Source: Vreelandella populi
GTDB taxonomy: Bacteria; Pseudomonadota; Gammaproteobacteria; Pseudomonadales; Halomonadaceae
NCBI RefSeq assembly: GCF_003989825.1
Contig: NZ_RZHE01000007.1
Span: 62,001 to 126,000 of the forward strand
DNA length: 64,000 nt
Direction: 5' to 3'
Within the stretch, counting starts at the first letter, position 1. Every line of letters begins with the position of its first letter. The notes under the pieces were generated by a model. That model was given only the letters and a program-made list of their open reading frames with translations, had not been told where the DNA came from and ran no database searches. Shown in pieces: positions 39,807 to 48,031 of this stretch. The translations under genes were made by a program, and so were the position numbers.

Positions 39807-40175
39807 CTAAAAATTAAGTATCTGCGAATAGTTTTTCATGAAAGCAGGCATCTTCTGAGCCTGCACAAGCTGTACGTTATCGCGTAATTTGGAGCGCGTT
39901 AAACTCAAGGCCTCCAGGGTCTCCTCAGAGGTCCATAGCTGCTCGATATCGTACATCTCCAGCATATCCATGGTGGGTCTGGTGGCTTTCATACCCGGAG
40001 CACCACTGCCCTGCTTTTTAAGCAATGCGGTAACCCCTTGCCCCAGGAAAAGTAAATCCACCGGGTGACCAAACGCAGCGGCTACCAGTGCTGCGTCTAG
40101 CCCTTCCCGCAGCAAATTGGAGCTGTATGGGGCATGGCGAATAATAACCAGCAAGCTGTTTGACTCCTCCATCAA
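39807..40175 (-). CDS. tusC: Sulfurtransferase complex subunit TusC
   Basis: A 122-residue DsrF-family subunit of TusBCD. It shows the DsrE-like fold features LLVIIRHAPYSSNLLREGLDAALVAAAFG and LLFLGQGVTALL. It sits between tusD and tusB with short gaps. It has a structural role in the sulfur relay for mnm5s2U34 tRNA modification. Confidence 0.92.
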   Translation of the reverse strand: MMEESNSLLVIIRHAPYSSNLLREGLDAALVAAAFGHPVDLLFLGQGVTALLKKQGSGAPGMKATRPTMDMLEMYDIEQLWTSEETLEALSLTRSKLRDNVQLVQAQKMPAFMKNYSQILNF

Positions 40176-40183
40176 GCCTCCTA

Positions 40184-40573
40184 TCAGGCAAATGTAATCA
40201 AGCGATCACAGCGCTGCTGTAAGGTTAACAGCTGACCAAGCCCGGTTAATTCAAACGGCGCTTCCAGATTAAACGACGTTTTGCCATGCCGCTTTGCTTC
40301 TGCTTCACTCAAGACTCCTCGCCTCAAGGCTGCAGCAATACATACATCCAGAGAAACCTGGTGAGCTTGATGCAACTCAGCCCAAGCCTCGCGTAGGTTG
40401 AGCTCGTCCTGCGGTGGCGCCATCAAAGAAGACGCGTTGTGCACCCCTTCATGATAAAAGAACACGCCGCTTAACTGGTGCCCTTGCGCTAACAGCGCAT
40501 GGGCAAAACGCAATGCTGAGTGCGGTGCAGGGCTGGTATACGGCGCACCCATCACTAATAAACCATACTCCAT
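40184..40573 (-). CDS. tusD: Sulfurtransferase complex subunit TusD
   Basis: A 129-residue DsrE-family subunit that accepts sulfur from TusA. The active Cys is in SLDVCIAAALRRG (about residue 78). The N-terminus MEYGLLVMGAPYTSPAPHSALRFA fits the family. It is first in tusDCBE, and a terminator separates it from the upstream BI-1-family gene. Confidence 0.94.
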   Translation of the reverse strand: MEYGLLVMGAPYTSPAPHSALRFAHALLAQGHQLSGVFFYHEGVHNASSLMAPPQDELNLREAWAELHQAHQVSLDVCIAAALRRGVLSEAEAKRHGKTSFNLEAPFELTGLGQLLTLQQRCDRLITFA

Positions 40574-40600
40574 GGCGTCAAACTCAAATTCAATAGCCTA

Positions 40601-40632
40601 AAAAAAAGCAGACCCTACAAGGTAGGGTCTGC
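40601..40632 (-). terminator. Intrinsic terminator after the BI-1-family gene
   Basis: An 11-bp perfect stem (40608-40618 with 40622-40632) has a 3-nt loop. On the minus strand it is followed by a run of seven T residues. Confidence 0.92.
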
Positions 40633-40656
40633 CCGTTTACTAACCGCTATAAACCG

Positions 40657-41337
40657 TTAGTCGTTGCTCATGATACCCAAAATAGACAGCAGGCTCACAA
40701 ACAAATTATAGATCGATACATACAGCGTAACGGTTGCCAGGATGTAGTTCGTTTCGCCCGCGCGGTGAATGATTTCACTGGTCTGGTAAAGAATCGCGGC
40801 AGAAGCAAACAGTACAAAACCTGCCGAAACCATCAGTGAAAGCGCTGGAATGTTGAAGACCAATCCAGCCACCATGGCTAGAATCAAAACGATCGCGCCA
40901 GCCAGTAAGAAATTACCAAGGAAGCTGAAATCTTTCTTGGTCGTCAAAGCAACGGCTGAGAGACCAAAGAATGTCAGGCCAGTCATTGCCAGCGCATTCA
41001 TGATCAGCGCACCACCGTTAGGTAGCGTTAGATAAGCTGAGATAATCGGCCCTAGCGTGAAGCCCATAAAACCCGTAAACGCAAAGGTCGCCAGCAGGCC
41101 AGCTGCTGAATTCGCGGTTTTATGAACCAAGAACATCAACCCATAGGCACCAATAAAGAACACAAAGATGTTCATTTGCTGGATACCCATGGCAACCGAG
41201 GCGCCTGCCATCACTGCGGAGAAGAGCAGTGTCATTGCAAGTAACGCGTAAGTGTTACGTAGCACCTTGTTAGTGCTAACGCTATTGGCAACACCGCTTG
41301 ACCGCGTATGTGCCGTGTTCAGGTCGTTATAAGCCAT
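40657..41337 (-). CDS. BAX inhibitor-1/YccA family membrane protein
   Basis: A 226-residue protein with seven predicted membrane helices. Family marks are NKVLRNTYALLAMTLLFSAV near the N-terminus and ASAAILYQTSEIIHRAGETNYILATVTLYVSIYNLFVSLL at the end. YccA itself modulates FtsH. Related YbhL-type proteins may be calcium leak channels. The exact subgroup is not settled. It is followed by a strong terminator and then the tus operon. Confidence 0.9.
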   Translation of the reverse strand: MAYNDLNTAHTRSSGVANSVSTNKVLRNTYALLAMTLLFSAVMAGASVAMGIQQMNIFVFFIGAYGLMFLVHKTANSAAGLLATFAFTGFMGFTLGPIISAYLTLPNGGALIMNALAMTGLTFFGLSAVALTTKKDFSFLGNFLLAGAIVLILAMVAGLVFNIPALSLMVSAGFVLFASAAILYQTSEIIHRAGETNYILATVTLYVSIYNLFVSLLSILGIMSND

Positions 41338-41500
41338 TTCTTAATGCTCCCCAAATAATGTTGCTTACAATAGACCAGCATGCCGCCACCAAGTTCCAGA
41401 CGCAAGCCCTTATCGTAACGAAACTGAAGTGCTCAACCTTTTTCTAACGAAAGGATAGTCAGCTATGCTTACTTTTTCGAATAACAGAGATACCTAGACA

Positions 41501-42274
41501 ATGATAAAAACACTTTCTTTCTCATCTTTGGTACTGACTTGTTACGCTGCAAATGCGCTTGCCTTCTCGCCTATGGGGGAAGATATTACTTATACAGTTA
41601 ACGATGAAACATTTGAAGGCTACTACGTTTCAGCCATTAATGAATCAAAAGGCACGGTACTGATTATCCATGACTGGGATGGCGTGGATGACTACGAACG
41701 CCAGCGAGCCGATATGCTAGCCAATGAAGGTTATGACGCATTTGCCATTGACCTTTTCGGTGCCGGAAACCGCCCCCAGGCAGTTGAACATAAACAAGCG
41801 GCTACCAGCCAGCTGTATGAAGATAGAGCGCGAATGCGTCAATTAACCTTGGCAGGCTTAACCCAGGCCCGGGAGCAAGGCGCAGCCGAGTCAACCGTAT
41901 TACTTGGCTACTGCTTTGGAGGCGCCGTAGCGCTTGAAATAGCCCGCTCTGGCGAGGCGAATGATGTCGTGGCCTACTCAAGCTTTCATGGCAGTCTAGC
42001 CACTCCTGAGGGGCAGGACTACCCGCAAACCACGCCGCCTATCTTCATTGCTCATGGAGGTGCCGATGAAAGCGTCAGCCTCGAGGAAGTTAATACGCTC
42101 ATGGAAACGTTAGAAGCGGCTGAGATTACTTATGAAGTAAATATTTATTCAGGCGCACCCCACGCCTTTAGCGTATTCGGCAGCGACCGTTACCAGGCGC
42201 GAGCAGATGAGCGTTCCTGGGCCTCGTTTACGCAATGGCTAAATAACATATCGAATAATGGCGTATTGCAGTGA
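41501..42274 (+). CDS. Secreted dienelactone hydrolase family protein
   Basis: A 257-residue alpha/beta hydrolase. The signal peptide is MIKTLSFSSLVLTCYAANALAF, so export to the periplasm is expected. The catalytic triad is visible as Cys in LLGYCFGGAVALE, Asp in HGGADESVSL and His in GAPHAFSVFG. The natural substrate is unknown; true dienelactone hydrolases act on lactones of aromatic degradation. It is convergent with a small minus-strand gene, with which it shares a terminator hairpin. Confidence 0.86.
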   Translation: MIKTLSFSSLVLTCYAANALAFSPMGEDITYTVNDETFEGYYVSAINESKGTVLIIHDWDGVDDYERQRADMLANEGYDAFAIDLFGAGNRPQAVEHKQAATSQLYEDRARMRQLTLAGLTQAREQGAAESTVLLGYCFGGAVALEIARSGEANDVVAYSSFHGSLATPEGQDYPQTTPPIFIAHGGADESVSLEEVNTLMETLEAAEITYEVNIYSGAPHAFSVFGSDRYQARADERSWASFTQWLNNISNNGVLQ

Positions 42275-42281
42275 CGCAAAC

Positions 42282-42318
42282 CGCCACTGGCGACGGTTCT
42301 CATCGCCAGTGGCGTCTT
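42282..42318. terminator. Terminator hairpin after the dienelactone hydrolase gene
   Basis: A 12-bp perfect stem (42282-42293 with 42303-42314) is followed by TCTTTT on the plus strand. It also lies just after the stop of the small minus-strand ORF. Confidence 0.82.
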
Positions 42319-42477
42319 TTAGCTTTTTAGTTCTTTGTCCTCATTTTTCGGCGGAGTAACCGCTGTGCTAGCGGTGTGCCGAATATCTTGGGAGGCGTAT
42401 AATCTGGCATCAACGACATGCAGTACTGCGAGTTGCACAAACAGTACCGCAAAACAGATGATAAAACCTTTGATCAT
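42319..42477 (-). CDS. Small predicted membrane or secreted protein (52 aa)
   Basis: An ORF running from the ATG at 42475-42477 to the TAA at 42319-42321 encodes 52 residues. It begins MIKGFIICFAVLFVQLAVLHVVDA, a single hydrophobic helix or signal peptide, followed by a polar tail. An AGG-containing site lies about 10 nt upstream. The stop falls directly at a terminator hairpin, which supports a real gene. I recognise no family. Confidence 0.5.
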   Translation of the reverse strand: MIKGFIICFAVLFVQLAVLHVVDARLYASQDIRHTASTAVTPPKNEDKELKS

Positions 42478-42601
42478 GTCGGCTTACCTGAATCAGGCTG
42501 GCGATAGTCAGCCTTCTGCTGAATGCTAGCTCAACGTTTGCTGAAAGCAATAGCCGTACTAAGCAAAAAATCATGCCATAACAAATCGTGTTCTATCACT
42601 C

Positions 42602-43609
42602 TTACTGCTGACCAAACTCTTCAGTATCGATATCCATTTGCTGCGCCGTGCTATACCGTTTCCCCGCTACCTGATCAGGCGTCATCATCAAATTGAGTTC
42701 ACTTAGGAATTTACTATCGAGCGTCAGACTATTAGCTGCCAAATTTTCACGCATATGGGCGATTGAGCAAGTCCCGGGGATGGGAACGATATGGCTACCT
42801 TGCGCTTTTACCCAGGCCAGTGCCAATTGGGCAGGAGTAACTTCAAGCGATTGGGCTATCGACTGAAAGCGTGATAGCACTGCTAGGTTTTTAGGCAAAT
42901 TGTCAGCGTTAAAGCGTGGCATATTGGCCCGCATATCTCCCTCGCCAAAAACCGTATCGGCCTGCATAGCACCTGCCAAAAAGCCACGCCCTAGCGGGCT
43001 AAATGCCACCAAGGCCACATTAAGCTCTTGGCAGGCATTAATCAGCGCAATTTCAGGATTGCGTGTCCAGAGCGAATACTCCGACTGCACTGCCGCTATC
43101 GGATACTCCTTATGCGCTTTATGAAGCGTCTGCGCTGAAACCTCAGACAGCCCCACGCCGCCAATCTTACCTTCATCGACCAGCTTACCTAGCGCGCCGA
43201 CGCTCTCTTCAACAGGCACGTCGCGGTCTAGCCGGTGTAGATAATAGACATCGATATGATCGGTCTTTAAACGCGCAAGGCTTGCCTCACACTGTTGGCG
43301 CAGTATTTCCGGGCGCCCGTTAATGACCCGCTTTCCACTATCAGCATCGATGGCCATACCGCACTTGCTGGCCAGCAACAGCTCCTGGCGTTTGTCTTTT
43401 AAGGCATTGCCAAGCAGGCGCTCATTAGTCGTGCCGCCATACAACGTTGCGGTATCAAAATGCCGATATCCCATTTCAAACGCTTCATGCAATGCACGCA
43501 GGGCATCTATCTCCGGCACATGCTGGCCATAGCCATGAGACAAGTTCATACAGCCAAGGCCAATAGTAGGCGAAGACACTTCTTTAAGACGCTGGAAAAA
43601 CATCGACAT
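42602..43609 (-). CDS. Aldo/keto reductase
   Basis: A ~335-residue NADPH-dependent TIM-barrel oxidoreductase of the YakC/AKR13-like group. The catalytic tetrad appears as Asp and Tyr in FDTATLYGG, Lys in LLASKCG, and His in YYLHRLD. The C-terminal cofactor loop is IVPIPGTCSIAHMREN. The frame extends upstream to 43675. MSMFFQRLKEV at 43609 gives a normal N-terminus, with the next ATG at 43603. The substrate is unknown. Confidence 0.88.
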   Translation of the reverse strand: MSMFFQRLKEVSSPTIGLGCMNLSHGYGQHVPEIDALRALHEAFEMGYRHFDTATLYGGTTNERLLGNALKDKRQELLLASKCGMAIDADSGKRVINGRPEILRQQCEASLARLKTDHIDVYYLHRLDRDVPVEESVGALGKLVDEGKIGGVGLSEVSAQTLHKAHKEYPIAAVQSEYSLWTRNPEIALINACQELNVALVAFSPLGRGFLAGAMQADTVFGEGDMRANMPRFNADNLPKNLAVLSRFQSIAQSLEVTPAQLALAWVKAQGSHIVPIPGTCSIAHMRENLAANSLTLDSKFLSELNLMMTPDQVAGKRYSTAQQMDIDTEEFGQQ

Positions 43610-43730
43610 AGCCAATCTCTGAAAAGGAAATTTCTGCGTATTGTTATGCCGCATAATGATTAACAGTTCAATCAACTATGTGTAAAGCGCGCCGCCATAG
43701 TGAGCCATAGCCTTGAAGGCGATAGACACA

Positions 43731-43760
43731 TAAAAGCCTCAAAGGATGACCTCTGAGGCT
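43731..43760 (-). terminator. Terminator after the hemerythrin gene
   Basis: The stem AGCCTCA (43735-43741) with TGAGGCT (43754-43760) is followed on the minus strand by TTTTA. Confidence 0.75.
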
Positions 43761-43789
43761 AAAAAAGTAACGCCAGCTTTTAGGCAGTG

Positions 43790-44371
43790 TTAACCGGTAT
43801 GGCGCCCTTGAAGCTTATCCAGGAGCCTATCGATCATTCCTACCCCTGGCCCAACACTTTTATGAAATAGCTCTGAATGAGGTGAGCTGGGGTGCGGGCG
43901 TGTCGGCGCCAGCTTTTTGGCATTTTCGACTTTTTCACCCAAGTTGATAAGCTCATTGCCAGAAATATGGGTGCGTAGTTTAGGAAATTGATCAGATTCT
44001 TCATCATCAATATGATGGCGAAGCTGTTTTTCCATCTCTTTAGTCAGCGCCATAAAAGATGGATCAGAGGCATCAACATCCTCTAGCTTTTTCATGACCT
44101 TGACGAGTTCATCATGCTCTTTCTTGTCATGCTCGACTTCATCGCGGCCATTGGGGATATGTTTCTCCATTGCTGGGTAAACATACATTTCCTCAGCTAC
44201 CGCATGACGCATTACTTCGGCAATTGCCGTATCTATGAGATCCCGACGCTGCTTGGGATCGTTTGTGCTTTCTACCTGGGTTAGTAACTCCAGCATTTCC
44301 TGATGATCGGTCGTTAAAATATTTATAACGTCCAATCCGTTGCCTGACTGGCCTTGCGTGTGGTTATCCAT
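43790..44371 (-). CDS. Hemerythrin HHE domain protein
   Basis: A 193-residue protein with an HHE four-helix diiron domain (about residues 12-140). Likely ligands are His in LTTDHQEML, HAVAEEMYVYP, HDKKEHDEL, and HHIDDEESDQFP. The rest is a polar tail. Such proteins bind oxygen or NO or act in oxidative and nitrosative stress. The specific role is unknown. It is the first of a set of small stress-type genes. Confidence 0.88.
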   Translation of the reverse strand: MDNHTQGQSGNGLDVINILTTDHQEMLELLTQVESTNDPKQRRDLIDTAIAEVMRHAVAEEMYVYPAMEKHIPNGRDEVEHDKKEHDELVKVMKKLEDVDASDPSFMALTKEMEKQLRHHIDDEESDQFPKLRTHISGNELINLGEKVENAKKLAPTRPHPSSPHSELFHKSVGPGVGMIDRLLDKLQGRHTG

Positions 44372-44554
44372 ACCTTCCTCTCCCTCTCATTAATAGACTA
44401 TGAGCCGCCAGCTCCCTTTCAAGTTAGCACCTTCGGATAGTTATTTCCAAGCTCACTAACAGACGCCTAAAACATGTCCGGTATTCAAGCCTCACTTCAT
44501 AAGCTACGTTATAAGAGTATTAACAAACCGGCTTGACAAACCAAGGAGTGGATG

Positions 44555-44740
44555 ATGGCAACGTTTATGGTTTACAGAGCAGTTCAGGAAGGCATTGAAA
44601 TTGATGCGCAGCCCGAGTGGTGGGTAGTGGATACGCGTGACGCTGAACAACGGGATGGTGACCTGGTGCGTAAGCGCTGCACGACCAAGCCTGAAGCCGA
44701 TGAAGTGGTGAATGAGCTCAACGAAAAATATGCTGGTTAA
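44555..44740 (+). CDS. Small hypothetical protein (61 aa)
   Basis: A 61-residue soluble, acidic protein starting MATFMVYRAVQEGIEIDAQPEWWVV and ending in NELNEKYAG. AAGGAG (44543-44548) has optimal spacing to the ATG at 44555. An ATG at 44552 is also in frame. It looks like a compact alpha/beta domain, not a membrane protein. I recognise no family. Confidence 0.65.
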   Translation: MATFMVYRAVQEGIEIDAQPEWWVVDTRDAEQRDGDLVRKRCTTKPEADEVVNELNEKYAG

Positions 44741-44745
44741 TTAGC

Positions 44746-44858
44746 TACGTAGCCTGCCCGTTAAGTAACAAAGCAGGCTACGTAAAGGCTCCAGGCTGAA
44801 CTTGGGATCTATCATTACTTAAGCATCCACCAGTCTTACCGCGGCACGGACTGGTGGA
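44746..44858. other. Two successive long-stem hairpins
   Basis: The first has a 12-bp perfect stem (44746-44757 with 44773-44784, 15-nt loop). The second has a 10-bp perfect stem (44826-44835 with 44849-44858, 13-nt loop). Both lie between the convergent small genes and lack U tracts, so they are not ordinary intrinsic terminators. Confidence 0.6.
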
Positions 44859-44888
44859 CGATAATGATGTAGGAAACAGGGGGATGGG

Positions 44889-45095
44889 TTATTTCTTACC
44901 ACTTAACGATCTAAGCAGCGACTCAACTTGATGGTCGCCCTCACCTTCATCATCTAACTCCTCTTTTGCTAGGTCTTTCTTATCTCCAACCACGGCATTA
45001 CAGGAATTGCAGTAAATAGTTTCATCTTCATCGGTATGATCAGGGAAACGGAGATCTTCGCTGCCACACTGGGCACATCGTTTCGGAAATGCCAT
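44889..45095 (-). CDS. Small zinc-ribbon-like protein (68 aa)
   Basis: A 68-residue protein with two knuckles, CAQC near residue 8 and CNSC near residue 29, forming a likely zinc ribbon (MAFPKRCAQCGSED and ETIYCNSCNAVVG). An acidic middle and a basic C-terminal LLRSLSGKK follow. AGGAG lies about 10 nt before the ATG. No specific family is recognised. A second two-knuckle small protein lies downstream. Confidence 0.7.
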   Translation of the reverse strand: MAFPKRCAQCGSEDLRFPDHTDEDETIYCNSCNAVVGDKKDLAKEELDDEGEGDHQVESLLRSLSGKK

Positions 45096-45397
45096 TTAAA
45101 ATTACTCCTTATTGTGTGTATAGCATCATGCCATGCACACCTATAGCTTAGCTGATATCGAAAATAACTGCGTATAGTCGGCTTGCTGCATATCCAGCAA
45201 TAAAATTATGCTTTCAAGCACCCGTTAGGGCTGGATCCGTGAATGAAACGTCAACAGATCTTTGAGCGGGTCTAGCTCTCTTGCTTGCTCAAGCCTTGGT
45301 AATGAATACTAATGTAACGCATAGCAACTGGCAGTGTTATATGATCCGATGAATACAGGCCTACAAAAGTAAGAACGTTCAGGTTAGTTATACATAT
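45096..45397. other. Intergenic region between two small zinc-ribbon genes
   Basis: About 300 bp, AT-rich, with no plausible ORF on either strand. It should hold the promoter of the 68-aa gene to its left. Confidence 0.5.
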
Positions 45398-45427
45398 AAA
45401 AAAAATGCCAGCCCGACAGGGCTGGCA
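45398..45427 (-). terminator. Intrinsic terminator of the 72-aa zinc-ribbon gene
   Basis: A 9-bp perfect stem (TGCCAGCCC 45406-45414 with GGGCTGGCA 45419-45427) and GACA loop is followed on the minus strand by eight T residues. Confidence 0.92.
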
Positions 45428-45458
45428 CCAGTAATAGCTAGGTTAATGGGAGGATCAA

Positions 45459-45677
45459 TTAGACATCATGCTTGTTACCGGTTATTCCATCGGTAATTTT
45501 CCGTAGGCCTTTTTCGATGGGATGCTCCTCTTCACCGGAGTCATCCCCAGCAGAAGGAGATGCCGATTCATAGAGTTCGGCACCGCATGAGCTGCATGGA
45601 TGGTCATGGGGAGTTTCAGCCTCAGCTTCAGGCACATACTCATGACCACATTTTTGGCATGTTTTGTGTTGTTTCAT
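45459..45677 (-). CDS. Small zinc-ribbon-like protein (72 aa)
   Basis: A 72-residue acidic protein with CQKCGHEY and CSSCGAELY knuckles, and a C-terminal IEKGLRKITDGITGNKHDV. The ATG at 45677 is chosen over the in-frame start at 45692 because AGGAGG sits 6 nt before it. It resembles the 68-aa neighbour in layout (zinc ribbon then acidic linker then short helix) but not in detailed sequence. Confidence 0.72.
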   Translation of the reverse strand: MKQHKTCQKCGHEYVPEAEAETPHDHPCSSCGAELYESASPSAGDDSGEEEHPIEKGLRKITDGITGNKHDV

Positions 45678-45934
45678 AGCAGTCCTCCTCACTAAAGATA
45701 TTAATTAGGTATCTGATAAGAAAATAAGTTCAAAGACAATATTCAGCCTATCAAAGCCATATACACTTAACTTTTGTTTTAATGACGCTTGGCTTTCTCA
45801 GTTTATTAACAAATATAAATACTAGTCAAATCACTCCTTTAGTTTAATAACATTCATACAAAAAATACTTTCCTAGAGCATATAGTAGCGCAATACTACC
45901 CGCTGAGCGCCCCTCGGCATGATGGAGAAAAACC

Positions 45935-46144
45935 ATGATTGCTGTTCACCAAGGTACCGGAGTGGAATTTTCAGCTATTTACCGCCGTCTGGTTATTAAT
46001 CAATTAATTAGACGGGTTGAGTTTCTAGAAGCTGAAAAATATGAGCTAGCGGCTGAAAAGAAAATGCTCGCCGCTGAAAATGCCAAGTTAAGAAGTGAGG
46101 TTGCCCAACAAGCGAAGCAAATAGCCAACCTTAAAGTCGTCTAG
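45935..46144 (+). CDS. Small coiled-coil protein (69 aa)
   Basis: A 69-residue protein with a leucine-zipper-like coiled coil over most of its length. It contains VEFLEAEKYELAAEK, with AAEK and AAEN near-repeats. The N-terminus MIAVHQGTGVEFSAIYRRLV is more hydrophobic. A GGAG ribosome site precedes the ATG. The function is unknown, possibly an oligomerising adaptor. Confidence 0.6.
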   Translation: MIAVHQGTGVEFSAIYRRLVINQLIRRVEFLEAEKYELAAEKKMLAAENAKLRSEVAQQAKQIANLKVV

Positions 46145-46411
46145 GCTTTCTCATTCAAGCAATCTTTTAAGCAGCCTTTAGCTCAATGCTAAAACCAATC
46201 CCTAGCTCCCTGCGCAAACGTCCGCCTACTATTTCAATGAGCTTGAGCCCCGACAAGCCTCACGCAATGGACAAGTAGACACAGCGCTGGAACTCGGAGA
46301 AGACCTCGTATCGAAAAGCGAGTAGAGTATTTAACCCATCCTGGATAGCTGAGCTATAGTTTCAAGGTAAACACGCGTGCACATCTCATCATCAAGAACC
46401 AGGAGGTTCGT

Positions 46412-46594
46412 ATGAGGAAATGGATATTGTTAGCGCTCGTAAATTGGCTACGCAAGCCAGCCAACCGTCAGAAAGCCAAAGACGCTTGGAACAAGTATCG
46501 AGGAAATAGTGCGCAAAGGCAGTCACCTAATCGGCCACGGACTACGTCCCGGAATTCACCGATGCATCGCTCCGACAACAATTTTGATCACTAA
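46412..46594 (+). CDS. Small basic protein with hydrophobic N-terminus (60 aa)
   Basis: A 60-residue, very basic protein. A short hydrophobic start (MRKWILLALVNWL) precedes an Arg/Asn/Ser-rich tail (RPRTTSRNSPMHRS). A perfect AGGAGG lies 5 nt before the ATG. No family is recognised. It is convergent with the MscS-type gene, whose stop lies 3 bp beyond this gene's stop. Confidence 0.6.
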   Translation: MRKWILLALVNWLRKPANRQKAKDAWNKYRGNSAQRQSPNRPRTTSRNSPMHRSDNNFDH

Positions 46595-46597
46595 ACA

Positions 46598-47719
46598 TTA
46601 ACGCCCCGCCTGGGAAATGGCGGGGTCTTTGCCGGCTCGGCTTCCTTCAGGCAAAGGAACCTCGTCGAGAAACTCAAGAGCGCGCACCGGCATGGCAAAC
46701 TTGATGTCTCGTTTATCCAGCTCTTCGAGTAGAGAGAAGTTAATCGCTTGCTGGATATCCATATAAACGTTGTAGTCCGCGCTCAACACGAAATAGACGA
46801 TTTCGAATTTCAACGCATAATCAGCAAACGCACTCAAATGCGCGCGATCGAAACGAGTCTGATTGGTTGATGAGATCACCTGCCTTATAAGCGGCGGAAC
46901 CTCACGCACTTTATCAATTGGTGTTCGAAACGAGATAGCTAGGTTGAACACCACGCGCCGTTCTTTCATCCTGCTGTAATTGTGTAGGGTTTGCTGCAGA
47001 AGCTTGGTATTCGAACAAATGACCTGCTCACCGCTCAAGCTACGGATGCGTGTCGTTTTCAGGCCAATGTATTCAATCGTTCCGGCAATATCGCCGAAGA
47101 CAATAAAGTTACCTGTGGTAAACGGCTTATCAACCCCAATAGAAGCAGAAGCGAACAAATCACTGAGTAATGCCTGCACAGCAAGGGCAATAGCTATTCC
47201 CCCAATCCCTAAGCTTGCTACAAACGCGGTGATATCCACGCCAAGGTTAGCTAGAACCGACAGCAGCACAACAGCCCATAGGATAATGCGAAACGTCAGC
47301 GCGACCATGGTCACCGTAAGCTGATTATCCTGGCCAGCTTTATCACTGATGGTTTCCTCTTTCCATAACGCAATAGCGGCGCCAACCCACAGACCGAACT
47401 GCAGCGCCAGCACCAAAAACCATAAATGACTGACTTGATCTTCCCACCCTGGCCCCAAATCAACGATGGCCAAGCCAATTTGTAAGGCCATCGCGGCAAT
47501 GAGCAGACGACTGGTATGCTTAAAAACCTCAATGCCATAATGGCTCAGACGGCCTTTCCTGCGTGATAACCAACTGGTGACTCGAGCAGTAATTGAGCTC
47601 ATTAGTATTCGAAGCGCGAAATAGCTGGCAATAGCGATGCCTACCACCAAGACAAAGTTCAGAAAGACAGGCTGGGATATCCATTCCTCCCATGAGCGCC
47701 ACAAATCCCAATCAAACAT
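46598..47719 (-). CDS. MscS-family mechanosensitive ion channel
   Basis: A 373-residue membrane protein. About four N-terminal helices lead to the pore helix, recognisable from ITAFVASLGIGGIAIALAVQALLSDLFASASIGVDKPF (about residues 167-205), followed by a beta domain and the alpha/beta cytoplasmic domain. It should release solutes on hypo-osmotic shock, which fits an ectoine producer. It belongs to the YbdG/YnaI-like longer members rather than canonical MscS. Its 3' end overlaps a hairpin. Confidence 0.9.
   Translation of the reverse strand: MFDWDLWRSWEEWISQPVFLNFVLVVGIAIASYFALRILMSSITARVTSWLSRRKGRLSHYGIEVFKHTSRLLIAAMALQIGLAIVDLGPGWEDQVSHLWFLVLALQFGLWVGAAIALWKEETISDKAGQDNQLTVTMVALTFRIILWAVVLLSVLANLGVDITAFVASLGIGGIAIALAVQALLSDLFASASIGVDKPFTTGNFIVFGDIAGTIEYIGLKTTRIRSLSGEQVICSNTKLLQQTLHNYSRMKERRVVFNLAISFRTPIDKVREVPPLIRQVISSTNQTRFDRAHLSAFADYALKFEIVYFVLSADYNVYMDIQQAINFSLLEELDKRDIKFAMPVRALEFLDEVPLPEGSRAGKDPAISQAGR
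46604..46628 (+). terminator. Terminator-like hairpin for the 60-aa gene
   Basis: CCCCGCC (46604-46610) with GGCGGGG (46619-46625) is followed by TCTTT on the plus strand. It lies inside the 3' coding end of the MscS-type gene on the other strand. Confidence 0.65.
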
Positions 47720-48031
47720 ATAAAATGCCCTTTTATGTAGTATGAACTATGACCCTGACAGTATGGCTAATAAATTAGGACACGCTGCATAGCGTGAACC
47801 GCCTCTCTTAAATAAGTTGGTAGGGCTTAAATACTGAAGCAATGGGTTGTTACGTACTCGATTCAGCCATATTCGCTCGAACTAATGCTCTGGATGGCAC
47901 GGATGTGCTTACTTTCCGATAATGAAAATCTAGCCCTACATCCCACTGGACTCCCGGACCTCCTATGCTATGTTGATTGTAATGTGGGATAAGCCCTCGT
48001 TTTGATCACTCGAGATATAAGGAGGTTCGCC
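47720..48031. other. Divergent intergenic region, mscS-type and SPW genes
   Basis: About 310 bp with no plausible gene. It presumably carries the promoters of both divergent genes. I see no clear promoter motif. Confidence 0.45.

Noticed and set aside
42335..42529. 64-codon plus-strand frame after the dienelactone hydrolase
   Set aside because: The minus-strand 52-aa frame in the same place has a better ribosome site, a signal-like start and a terminator at its stop.
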